This document shows, piece by piece, positions 54,340-64,000 of a stretch of DNA of 64,000 nucleotides; position 1 is the first letter of the stretch; every line of letters begins with the position of its first letter. The notes under the pieces are model-generated. The model saw nothing but the letters and a program-made list of their open reading frames with translations. It made no database searches and was not told the origin of the DNA. The position numbers and the translations under genes were made by a program. This DNA is from Heracleum sosnowskyi. Its lineage: Eukaryota; Streptophyta; Magnoliopsida; Apiales; Apiaceae. The stretch is from the NCBI GenBank assembly GCA_030848705.1, contig CM061236.1, forward strand, positions 61,895,481 through 61,959,480, read 5' to 3'.

Positions 54340-56322
54340 ATCATCTAAGCCACATAAGAAAAGGAAATTATCTAAAAGCAGGTATCATATTCCTTTGGAG
54401 ACACAGACTACTGATGGTCAGGATCTATCAATTCCTGATGAGCAGTCAAATCCTGATGCTCAAGTTAATCCTGACGTTGGTACTCCTGATGTCACTCCAA
54501 CAAAAGTTGTCTCTATTTCAGACTCTCCAGCAAAATCCTCTCCCACTACAAGACATGTTGATATTTCATGGGAGAAGTATGGTGCTGCTGCTTCCAATCT
54601 TGGGTTTCTACATCCATTGGAGAAGAAAAGGAAAGCAGAGAAAAAGGTCTTTCAGAGACAGAAGAAGCTGAAAGGATCAAGCCCACAAGAACCTGAATCT
54701 CAATGTGATTCAGCAGCTACTGAAGATCCTGCCACACAAGAACCATTCAATCAAAGTTTGAGTGAAGGCTTAGCTATTGGAATGGTCCCACAAGAACCAT
54801 TTTCTCAAAGGGAGAATGCAAACATTTCTATTCCAGCCACACAAGAACCATCTAAAGATGCAGGCCAAGCTACAGCTTCTGAAGAATTTCCTGACAATGC
54901 TCAAGGGATTTCTGGTGAAAATGAAAGAATGGTCAAGGACACTGTCAATGAGGGAAGTACACAAGAACCTTTAACTCAAAGTGGTAAAGCAGCTTCAGAA
55001 CCTCATGCTACACAAGAACCATCAGTATCAAATCCCGATGCAAGCTTATCTCATCCTGACGGTGTTGCTCCTGACGCAAGTGGTGCTACTGATAAGCCAA
55101 TCCTGATACAGCCACTAAGCTCAAGACCAATGACAGATTCTATCACAACATCCCAGGATAAGCTAAAAGGTATTGCAATTCCTGATCCTGATGTTACTCT
55201 TGATTCTGATGCTGATGATAGTGATGATAGTGATGATGATAATAATGAAGAGAAGGATCAGCTTGCCAGAGTTATTAAATCTAGTCTTGGAACCAACTTT
55301 GGTTCATCAAGCACATTCATGGCTGGCAAGGCTTCTACTGGAAAAGATCTCAGACAAGATTTCTTTGTTCCTTCTGAAATTTCTCCTGCTGAGGCACTTA
55401 GACAATATGGATGGAACAATTCATGGTACAGATCTTCTGAGTCTGTTAGTTATCCATATGCTTTGGATCATGCCTATGATGCAGTGAAATTAATTGAGAA
55501 TCAAGATTTGAAGAATCATTTGAAGGCGACTACTCTTTTATCAAAAGGCCTCAAACATGAAATTGATTCTGTCAAGGCTGCTACAGAATTAGTAAGGACT
55601 GACATTTCTCAAAACTTCACAAAGGTGCCTACTGCTCTTCAACTACGAATAGTGGAATCCCAAGTCAAGTCAGTCATTACTGAACAAATATCAATTAATA
55701 GCAGAATTGATTCACTTGATTCTAAGGTAACTGATATTCAAATCTCTCTTGCCTTAATTTTGAATATATTTTCAAATGTTGATGTCAAAAAGGGGGAGAA
55801 GGTAAGTTCTACAAAATGTACACCTGATCTAGTATTAAGGAATAATGATGATGATACTGGAAATGATGGTGGTGACAATGTTCTACAAGGAGAAACCTCT
55901 GATGCTGCTGTTATGAAGACTATTCAAACTTCTCAAAGTCAAACAACGCAGTCAACTCATATTTCTGATTCTGGAGTAAGGACAGTGAGAACATTGGTAC
56001 AATCTCAGATCCTGACGGAAGAACAAATCCTGACAGGTGATCAAATCCTGATGACTGATCAAATCCTGACGTCTGGTCATGGACATACACTTTCTACAAT
56101 TCCTGAGGGTGATGAAGATGTAATCATTGAAAATCCTGAAGATGCTGCTAACCTATTCCAGATGTTCAAAACAAAGAAAGGTGATGTTGTGACTCTTTTT
56201 CATACTGATAAGAGGGTACAACAGTTATTTGCTAGAAAGGCACTATCTACTGCTACTGAAGAATATCCTGATCTCTCACAAGAAGAGTTCTTAAATGCTC
56301 AAAGAGAAATGATGGAGAGTTT
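54340..56322 (+). pseudogene. SV2 third ORF, C-terminal part
   Basis: It continues SV2's N-terminal part in frame after the SV3 duplication and stays open until SV4's LTR at 56323. A repeated TQEP phrase (ATQEPS, TQEPLTQ) lies in the first 220 codons, followed by an Asp/Ser acidic tract, the LGTNFGSSSTF and GKASTGKD block, a coiled coil (VVESQVKSVIxEQxSINxRIDSL, taken from both copies) and the DKRVQQLFARKAL block. The last three residues before the stop are read from SV4's LTR. It is very close to SV4's ORF and unlike the C-terminal half of SV3. It contains repeated AATCCTGA motifs within codons. Confidence 0.78.
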
Positions 56323-56850
56323 TGTTGCCCAGTAAATAACAATTGTAGAAGGGGGTTGAATACAATTGTATAAGATTCTCGACTAAGTAAGATATATATA
56401 TTACAAATATGAAAGAACAATAACAGCTTTATTAAATCTGATATAAAACTGTTACAAACTCTCTCAAGAAATTCTGATGTTCTTGAGAGCTGCTAGGTTA
56501 CACAAATACTCAAGTGTATGATCGTTCAATGTTGCTTTTTAAAACGAAACCTAAACTATGTTTATATACTTCACACAGCTTCTCTATCAATAACAAGATA
56601 AGTCCTAATCAATTACAAAGATTGAAACATATCCTTAATCGATAGCTACATTCTACAAACCAGGAACCAACAAAATAAACTTCCATGTTTAACTAGACTC
56701 CAAATATAACTCGAAGTAGGAATCCTGATCAGCTTCCAGTCCTGATGATCAAACCTGATCCCAGTCCTGATATGCATCTTGATCCTGACGACCATGCAAT
56801 CCTGATCAGTAGAGTCTAGCTCATGACGATCATTGAATTCTGATCTAACA
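56323..56850 (-). repeat. SV4 3' LTR
   Basis: 528 bp; on the minus strand TGTTAGATCAGAATTC to CTGGGCAACA, homologous to the SV2 LTR with indels. TCAGGATT motifs persist, read as AATCCTGA on the plus strand (for example near 56722 and 56797). Confidence 0.87.
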
Positions 56851-56861
56851 ATCTCCCCCAA
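56851..56861 (-). other. SV4 polypurine tract
   Basis: ATCTCCCCCAA; the minus strand TTGGGGGAGAT abuts the LTR start TGTTAG. Confidence 0.85.
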
Positions 56862-56960
56862 TCTCATACTTTGTGAAATAAAGTATAGATTCCTAAGATT
56901 CAATTATGTCAAAAACATATATACAAAATGTACAAGTATCTTCAGAAACAACTTATCTGT

Positions 56961-59472
56961 TTAAATTCTTTGATAGAACTGATTCATCTTCAAGAAGTTG
57001 GATAACAAATTTTCTTCTTTTTCTTCAAGAATTTGAATCAGTCTTTCCTTAAGATTTCTGAGTTCTTCATCTTCCTCATTAATCTGGTAGATAGCTGCTC
57101 TGAGATTCAATATGGAGCTTCTCTGAAGACTATGCTCTTCAAGCAAAAGATAAGCAATTTCCTTCCCATCAGGATTGAAAGTAAGTTGAGTCATGCCAAA
57201 AGTTATTTCTTTAACAGCAGTACCTCTTTGCATTTCCACATCCTGACCTCTTTGATTTAAGTACATGGGAGTATAATTACCATTGAAATTACTGTTTCCA
57301 TCCAGTCTTCTTCTTATTGTTGACAAAATCATGTCACTCCATACTTTGCATATTTGATTCTTTGATCTCAAAAGATAATGAACATATTTCAGTTCTTGTG
57401 TAGTTTTCATCAACAGATCTTGAATAGATAGAATCTTCACACTACCATCTTTCATGAAGTACATAAGCTTTTCTTTCTTGTCAAAACCATCATGACAATC
57501 TATAACTATATCAACAGCTAGTAAATTGTTCAGGTTTTCAGAAGTTAAATTACCTCCAATTTCAGTCAAGGAGTATGGATCAACATATGACATATTCAGA
57601 TATTCGGCATCCCTGTGTCCAATACCTCCTCTTGAATTACTTTTCAATTGCTTTAGATTTGAAAACATCTTTAACTAGAGTGCTTTTGATCTAACCATAT
57701 CAGATAAATCAACAACACTTGAAGCACTTGTAATAATTCCTCCAGTCTGAAAATTGATAGGTGTATCACACCTTAGTGTACTTATGTGTTTCCACTTCTT
57801 ATCTTTTTCCTTTTCAAAGGCATAGCTTCTTTCCAGTAAAGATTCTTGTCTGCTTGGGTTCCTCCAGTTTCTTTTATTTGAACGTTTAAGCCTTTGTTTA
57901 TAGAGATTGAAATCTCTATTTGTTCTTCTTGTGATTTCTCTTCTTCTGGCTTCTTCTTCTTCATCTACTTCTTTGTTGTGAAAATCAACCACAGTAGATA
58001 CGATCATCAAATCAATCTCTTGCAGAATTTCAGAATCATTAGGATCTTGAATACTATCAGGAACAACATCAGGATTAGATTCTTCAATTTGATTTGTATT
58101 GCAGAGAGTTGATTTTCTTGATTTTCTTCTCAATTCAGGTTCTTCTTCGACATTTCCATCATCACCAAAAGTAGATCTGTTAGGAACTACTAGAGTTTGA
58201 ATAGGTTCAGGAATTTCTTCAATTCTTAACCCTCTAGACCTTGTCTGTCTAGGTACTGTTTGAGTTGAAGAACCTCTTCTACTTCTTCTAGCACCTCTCC
58301 TACTACCTCTAGTAGAAACAGAATAGCTTTCCATTATCTCTTTTTGTTGTCTCAAGAATTCTTCATTTGAGAGATCTGGATATTCTTTACTTGCTGTAGA
58401 GAGTGCTTTTCTGGCAAATAATTGTTGAACTCTTTTATCAGTATGATAAAAAGTAACAATTCTACCATCCTTTGTAGTAAACTTCTGAAATAAATTTGAT
58501 GCATCTTCAGGATTATCAGTAAAAATATCTTCATCACCTTCAGGAATTGTAGCAAGATTATGTCCATGACCAGGTGTCAGGATTTGTTCTTCCGTCAGGA
58601 TCTGAGATTGCACCAACGTTCTTACTGTCTTTACTCCAGAATCAGAAACATGAGTTGACTGCGTTGTTTGACTTTGAGAAGTTTGAATTGTAGACTTCAA
58701 AACAGCAGCATCAGAGGTTTCTCCTTGTATCGCTTTGTCACTACCATCATCTCCAGTATCATCATCATTATTCCTTAATACTAGATCAGGTGTGCATTTT
58801 GTCTGACTAACCTTCTCCCCCTTTTTGACATCAGGATTTGACAATAAATTCAAAATTAAGGAAAGAGAGGCTTGAATGTCAGTTACCTTAGTATCCAGAG
58901 AATCAATCCTTCTGTTGATGGAGGTTTGTTCAGAAATGACAGATTTCACTTGGGATTCTACTACCCTTAGCTGAAAAGCAGTAGGCACCTTTGTAAAACT
59001 TTGAGAAATATCATTCCTCACCAACTCAGTTGAGTTCTTGATAGAATCAATTTCACTTTTTAGGCTTTTGGATAACAGATTTGTAGCCTTCAGATGATTC
59101 TTCAAGTCTTGATTCTCTATAGATTTCACTGCATCATAGGCATGTTCCAAAGCAGAAGAATAACTTACAGATTCAGCAGATCTGTACCATGAATTGTTCC
59201 ATTCATTCTGTCTAAGTGCTTCAGTAGGATTAAAGGAAGGAATAGAAAAATATTGTCTCTTATCTTTCCCAGTGGAAGCTTTGCCAGCCACATATGTACT
59301 TGATGAACCAAAATTAGTTCCAAGACTAACTTTGAGTGCTGTAGCAAGCTGTTCCTTCTCTTTTTGATTCTCATCATTATCACTATCATCAGAGTCATCA
59401 TCATCAGTACTATGAGTATCATCAGGATCAGGAATAGCTATACCTTTCATTTTATCATGTGAATCTGTAAGG
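56961..59472 (-). pseudogene. SV4 third ORF, C-terminal part with one in-frame stop
   Basis: One frame open from the truncation point (first Met 59450, MKGIAIPDPD) to TAG at 57675-57677, then in the same frame from 57668 to 56961. It matches SV2: LGTNFGSSSTYVAGKASTGK, coiled coil VVESQVKSVISEQTSINRRI and DKRVQQLFARKALSTA. Beyond the point where SV2 is cut, SV4 shows the rest: an Arg/Ser-rich patch (RGSRRGARRSRRGSS), a basic region and a C-terminal helical domain ending in a Glu/Lys-rich coiled coil. No membrane segment. The basic patch would suit nucleic-acid binding (inference). Confidence 0.72.
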
Positions 59473-59759
59473 TATCCTACAAAGGGATGTGCGCCGAATC
59501 CTTGGTATCCTACTTCGCTGCTATATAATATTTATGAAACAATAGCAAGAGTGAGCGATAGCTCAGCAAGGTAATTAAAGTATGGCATAATCCTGCCTTT
59601 AACTCAACCCAGAATAAAGCGGGTATAAGACAATAATTTGTCAAAATATCTCGATACTGAAATTATTTCCTTATCGGAATGTATTCCAAAAACGGTACCA
59701 TTGTTGTATTTCAAATATCATTTCATAATATTTCTGCAAACTTTTGCTATATTATGAAC

Positions 59760-60085
59760 AAAGTTCTAGTATAATATAAAAGATGAGGTTTCAAAGTAAA
59801 CCAATATAACCTTTCCGAAAAATATCTGCTATGTAAGCAGAATATCAACATATAACTTAAAAGATGAAGTTATAAGGTGATTCAGTATAAACAACTCCCT
59901 TACCATAACTCATGTTATGTAAGGTATCCACAAAGTCATATGATATAAAAGATGAAGTTACGAGGAAAATTTCATATAATGTTCCGTAACCCAAAATCCA
60001 CTTATGCATATATAACCTGAGTAAGGTTTTATCAGAGTCATAACTCATAAAGTAAAAGATGAAGTTGCAAGGATTTATTATAACT
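59760..60085. repeat. About fourfold degenerate 90-bp repeat in the gypsy LTR
   Basis: The phrase ATAAAAGATGAAGTT (or a close variant), followed by A/T-x-AAGG, recurs near 59775, 59857, 59945 and 60050, with related TATGTAAG and TATATAAC phrases between copies. Confidence 0.5.
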
Positions 60086-60939
60086 TCATTTTGTTAAACA
60101 CTATTCGACCCTCTGCCAACATGATCGGTAAACCTGTACTAAGGGGGCTACCCTTTAGTCCCTTTCAATACATGTTGCAGAATTATCCAAGTTGGATGAT
60201 GAACTAATACTGGAGTAATCTCCGCGCCAGTTGTCCAACCTTACTATGATCAGTAGCAGGTTATACAACTAAAAAGGGTTTTCTACATGTAAATGGAAGA
60301 ACACGACAGCCTGACATTGTCTACCGCCTTTCTGGATCTCCCCGGCCCATTTGGGGCAATAAAAATGATGGATCGGCGCGACTCAACCTCTTAAACTTGC
60401 TCCTAGTTCGGATGAAATCCATGACTCTGAAACGTAAAGATCGTCCTCCTTTCCCCAAGTGTAATACTTGTTGATACGACTCCACTCAGTAGTTATATCT
60501 TAGTTGGAAAGGAAGATTCTCCAATATTTCCCAAGCGGTTGCTTGTTAATGGATATCGACTTGTTCCATCAATTTACCCCTCGATCGTTGAGGTGGTAAC
60601 ACAACATTTGACTTGCAGCAATTAAATTGCTCAGAGAAAATATCTGTCCTCGGACAGTTTTGAGTTGAGAGTTTAAAATGAGTAGCAGTCACTTAAATCA
60701 GGTTTCCCATATTTTTGATAGTTGAGCGAGTATTTAAATCCTCTTAAAAGATAGATTTAAATAGAAAAACGGTGTTTTGGGAACCTCTTTTTGATTTAAA
60801 ATAATTAATAATACAGCTTAGAGTATCCTTCGTAATTATTGAAGGCCGAGGATAAACTTTAAATAATATTACTCATTTTCAAAATGTGTTGAAAGTATTT
60901 AATAAATAATAAAATAATATTTATTAAATAATAAACTTT

Positions 60940-61238
60940 AAATGAATATTCAAAAATAATATTCATTAAATAAATAATGATTAAATGAATATTCAAAATA
61001 ATATTCATTAAATAAATAAACCTTGAATGAATATTTAAAATAATATTCATTAAATAAATAAACCTTGAATGAATATTTAAAATAATATTCATTAAATAAA
61101 TAAACCTTGAATGAATATTTAAAATAATATTCATTAAATAAATAAACCTTGAATGAATATTTAAAATAATATTCATTAAATAAATAAAGCTTGAATGAAT
61201 ATTTAAAATAATATTCATTAAATAAATAAACCTTGAAT
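60940..61238. repeat. 42-bp foldback minisatellite in the gypsy LTR
   Basis: About seven copies of a 42-bp unit containing AATGAATATT, AAAATAATATTCATT and AAATAAATAAACCTTG; the central five are almost identical and the outer ones diverge. Each unit contains AATGAATATT facing AATATTCATT, so every unit can fold. The unit length is a multiple of three, which creates an artificial repeating open frame on the minus strand (60859-61323). Confidence 0.85.
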
Positions 61239-63980
61239 AGTAATTGCCCGATATCTTTATCGGAAAATAATCTTTAACATATACAGAAAATATAACTACT
61301 ATCGGTCTAAAGAATAAAATCATACGCCCTTTTTTACCTAGGGCCTTTATAAAAACCTGGCTTCTAACTAATATCCCATATTTAGCTTAGAAGCCCATAA
61401 TTAAATCATAAAACAAGTATCACAATATACTTTCGAAAACAGTTATGCCTTCCATTAGCATTTATAACTGAAATAGTATTCAAATAGTATTTCTTGACCG
61501 AGATAATACTCAAATAACATTCCTTGACAGATATAGTAAGCAAATTTCATTCCTCGAATGATGTCACTCTCGAATAACAATCCTCAAAATACATAGTATT
61601 CCGCCGATGGAATCCCTCCGGGTTTCCACGGCTATCTACATATCTCAAAATACCGACTCCCGATTTAGAGTCGAAAACAATGAATATGCTCTTATATTTA
61701 GAGCTACCAGGTAAACCGGTTCATAACTACTTAACTCAAAAGATTTTATATAATCCAAAGGTCAAATCCATTTCAACAAGAAATAAGATATATCGCAAAA
61801 CTGTCCAATTTTATACATGGCAAAAGCAGTATTATATAGTCAATACTTCAAAGTATAGATTTAGAAACTTGCCTGATGCTCGAGAAGTGACAGGGGTTCG
61901 CGACGATGTCGGACAATCTAGACAAAGTCAAAGAAAACGCACGATTAATCCCCTGAATAATCAACTTGTACCCAATGCTTAGACACGTAAGCGAAACACA
62001 ACCAAGGCATTACTAGCTCGATATAGGCTCATACTAAGTCCATGTTAATCGACAATTACTTAATTCGTAGGTTTAGTCCGAAATCGATCCTCGAATACAT
62101 GTTATACTTAACCATTTACAACATTGGTTTCTAAGTCATGTTCTTAGTGGTTTTCACTTGCGTAACCTCGGCTAACACATTTTTATAAAATTGAAAAATA
62201 ATCTTTTGGACTCGAAACCTTCTTACAAACTTTCGTAACTGACCTTGGCACTTCAATACAAAATTTCATATTTTAAAACAACTCTTAAGGGTCTCAAACA
62301 TAGCCACAAAGTTGGTACATTTCTGCAATCTCATTCCTTGAACCACTTTCACTAAAATGGTCATATCTCATAAACCGTAAACTCTTTTGACATGATTCTT
62401 GCGCTCACGTAAACTAGAAAAAAAGCTCTACACACTCATGTTCATCACTGAACCAAAAGGGGCAGTTAGGTTTTCGGATTCTAGGCAGTTTTTAGAGTTA
62501 CCGAAAATCGGGCATTACGACGGCTTAAAATCGAAAAATCCAATTTTTTTTAACCAACCCAAATAAGCATTCAACCAACACCCAAGACTCATATACACCA
62601 TTCATCATCTTCCTCACTACCTCAACAGGTCTTGGAGCTACAATACTTATTTTTCCATTTTCATAACAACCACATAAGATTCATGCCTCTAAACATGCAT
62701 ACCACATCAAAACTCCATTAAAACACAATATTCATCAAAGGGGTTTCCAAAGATTTATACCTTGGCTTGAAGCTTAGAAGTGCTTTAAAGACTTTACAAC
62801 TCTTAAACCTTGCTTAGAACATCCTTTGGAAGCCAAACCATCAAGAAAAAAAATATGAAAATTAAGTTAGTAACTAATCATCCTAGAACACACTATCTTG
62901 TAAAAATCATATAAAATCGAAACATAAGAGTTTCGTTCTCAAATCTTTTACCACACCTTATGATCTTCAAGGGCTTTCGTTTTAGTCCTATATCATCACC
63001 ATGGAATGCTCGAAGCTCTACTTATGGGCGTTTTAAGATCGGTGGCAGAATCTGCCAGGAACAGGGCAGATTGGAATCTTCAACTTGGGGAAGGGATTTG
63101 ACTAGGCTACACCCCTTTGTTTGTCATGAAATTTTGAAATAACCTTACCCATGGAGTGGAGAAGCTACGGTGAAAATTTGGTGATTTATGGATAGATAGA
63201 AGTGGAGATATGAATTTTTCTTTGAGTTGTGTTCTTGGTTGGCAGATTGGAGAGCTTCTTGCTCATTTTTACTTTTGTTTTGTTTTTCAGTTGGATGCAT
63301 CTTTTCTTTTGTGTTGGTAACCACCCATTAGTCCACTTTTTGCTCTCTCATTAGTCCAAGTGTTGGCCTCTCATCAAACAACCCCATTTTTGCCAATGTT
63401 GCAAATACACCACTAGCTTTCTGGTTGACTTTCATGCATGACATCTTGGTTTTTCTTCTTCCACCAATTGGATCGTCATTGTGTTCTTTTAATAAAATCA
63501 ACACATTACAGCTTATATGTTGCATTTTATTACTCCACTGTGGCACAATCCCTTAAATCAATATTAACTCCAACATCCCTTATCTATTCCCTCTTTATTC
63601 CTTGTTCTTAGAAAATGTTCTCGCGTTTCTTCGAATATTCTCAAATCAAATATAATAAAATTCCAAAATATTAAATCCTCAAATCCTCAAATTTAATATC
63701 TCATTTCTTGAATATAATAATATATAATTCGCTGCCCGGTCAAATATTACACCAAAATAAAATTTGGAATTTCTGAATTCCGATCGTCTTTGCATACACT
63801 TATCTACTCCGTAGATCACTAATATTACTTCGGAATATCCACACTACGTCTCGTACATAGGTGGCATGAAAACTTTTCTTAATCCTCAAAATCACTATTC
63901 ATCCACCAAATTCACTATTCACTGATGCACTTAATCATAAAAAAAAAGTTTTAATTTTTCCAAAAAATCGGGTTATTACA

Positions 63981-64000
63981 GTTCCTGACACAGTTCAAGA
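63981..64000. other. Sequence outside the gypsy LTR
   Basis: Only 20 bases (starting GTTCCTGACAC) follow the presumed LTR end. They do not look like a polypurine-tract complement, so they are more likely flanking DNA or another element. Confidence 0.3.

Larger units (their letters stand above)
33017..56322 (+). mobile_element. SV2: Sirevirus (plus), split by SV3 and cut at its 3' end by SV4
   Basis: The two parts are 33017-40858 and 54340-56322. The order is 5' LTR, PBS, gag, protease-integrase, RT-RNase H and third ORF. SV3 lies inside the third ORF, flanked by a 5-bp duplication. The 3' end of the third ORF, the PPT and the 3' LTR are missing because the sequence runs into SV4's LTR at 56323. 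One nonsense codon in gag, one in pol and about three frameshifts show it is inactive. Its motif is AATCCTGA/TCAGGATT. Confidence 0.88.
56323..59472 (-). mobile_element. SV4: truncated Sirevirus of the SV2 family, inverted
   Basis: 3' LTR (56323-56850), PPT and the C-terminal part of the third ORF on the minus strand. Homology to SV2 stops near 59472, where a gypsy LTR begins. Its LTR end is intact where it meets SV2, as expected for an insertion into SV2, followed by deletion of the remainder of both. LTR and ORF are clearly diverged from SV2, so this is not a fresh inverted duplication. Confidence 0.8.
59473..63980 (-). repeat. Partial giant LTR of a second gypsy-type element
   Basis: It ends GGGTTATTACA at 63980, so the minus strand starts TGTAATAACCCG, like gypsy LTR starts. 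The phrase GAGTGAGCGATAGCTCAGCAAG near 59550 parallels GAGCGAATGAATTGCTCAGCAAG in the LARD LTR (near 6495), a similar position near U5. No PBS or PPT is in view and the left end is joined to SV4, so it is a truncated or solo LTR of at least 4.5 kb. No coding frame is supported; the longer open frames (61680-61982 and 62960-63142) match nothing I know. Confidence 0.6.

Noticed and set aside
56323..59472. Recent inverted duplication of SV2's end
   Set aside because: LTR lengths differ (528 versus 577 bp) and both LTR and ORF are well diverged. The intact LTR terminus at the border fits an independent insertion of a related copy.
60859..61323. 154-codon repetitive open frame (IHSRFIYLMNIILN units)
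   Set aside because: It is the translation of the 42-bp minisatellite. The unit length is divisible by three, so the frame stays open without selection.
61680..61982. 100-codon plus-strand frame in the gypsy LTR
   Set aside because: Basic but without any recognisable domain and inside a non-coding LTR; most likely chance.
1..64000. CRISPR array, tRNA, rRNA or operon features
   Set aside because: No regular repeat-spacer array, cloverleaf or rRNA core was seen. The tRNA-like words are only primer binding sites.

Overview
This is a plant nuclear window, almost certainly from a eudicot. It has split genes with GT-AG introns, a GH28 polygalacturonase, a plant X8/CBM43 protein, and large Ty1/copia (Sirevirus/SIRE-type) and Ty3/gypsy LTR retrotransposons primed by initiator-tRNA-Met-like sites. 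I see no prokaryotic, organellar or CRISPR features. The species cannot be fixed from the sequence alone.

Layout. (1) 1-10796: a minus-strand Ty3/gypsy derivative with a giant LTR of about 4.74 kb and a 2.8 kb internal region holding only wrecks of integrase and its C-terminal tail. This is a LARD-type element whose 3' LTR runs off the left edge. (2) 10797-18850: scraps of an old minus-strand Ty1/copia element (LTR/PPT, integrase, gag/protease), split by a plus-strand Sirevirus called SV1 here (13081-17537). SV1 has gag, protease and integrase but no RT, and it ends in an inverted copy of its own PBS and U5. (3) 19265-26241: a small gene island with an X8-domain (callose-binding-like) gene on the minus strand, an exopolygalacturonase-like gene on the plus strand, and a Myb/SANT-like gene cut off by a retrotransposon. 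(4) 26242-59472: nested Sireviruses. SV-A (minus) sits in the Myb/SANT gene. SV2 (plus) sits in the RNase H end of SV-A. SV3 (minus, full length, 5-bp target duplication GCACC, LTRs nearly identical) sits in the third ORF of SV2. The truncated inverted SV4 abuts the end of SV2. (5) 59473-63980: about 4.5 kb of a second giant gypsy-type LTR (minus) with internal tandem repeats.

How the parts work together. The Sireviruses have the expected order LTR-PBS-gag-PR-IN-RT-RNase H-spacer-third ('env-like') ORF-PPT-LTR. Three features recur. Each family carries its own short motif, clustered in U3 and again inside the element (AACTCTGA in SV1, AATCCTGA in SV2, AACTATCGAA in SV3, AGTACT in SV-A). The gag stop is followed in all three readable elements by the same 13 bases ending in a splice-acceptor-like sequence. 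The two parts of the third ORF in SV3 and SV-A are separated by a strongly conserved spacer with a splice acceptor and a stem-loop. These suggest subgenomic splicing and family-specific cis-recognition, and are the most interesting content of the window.
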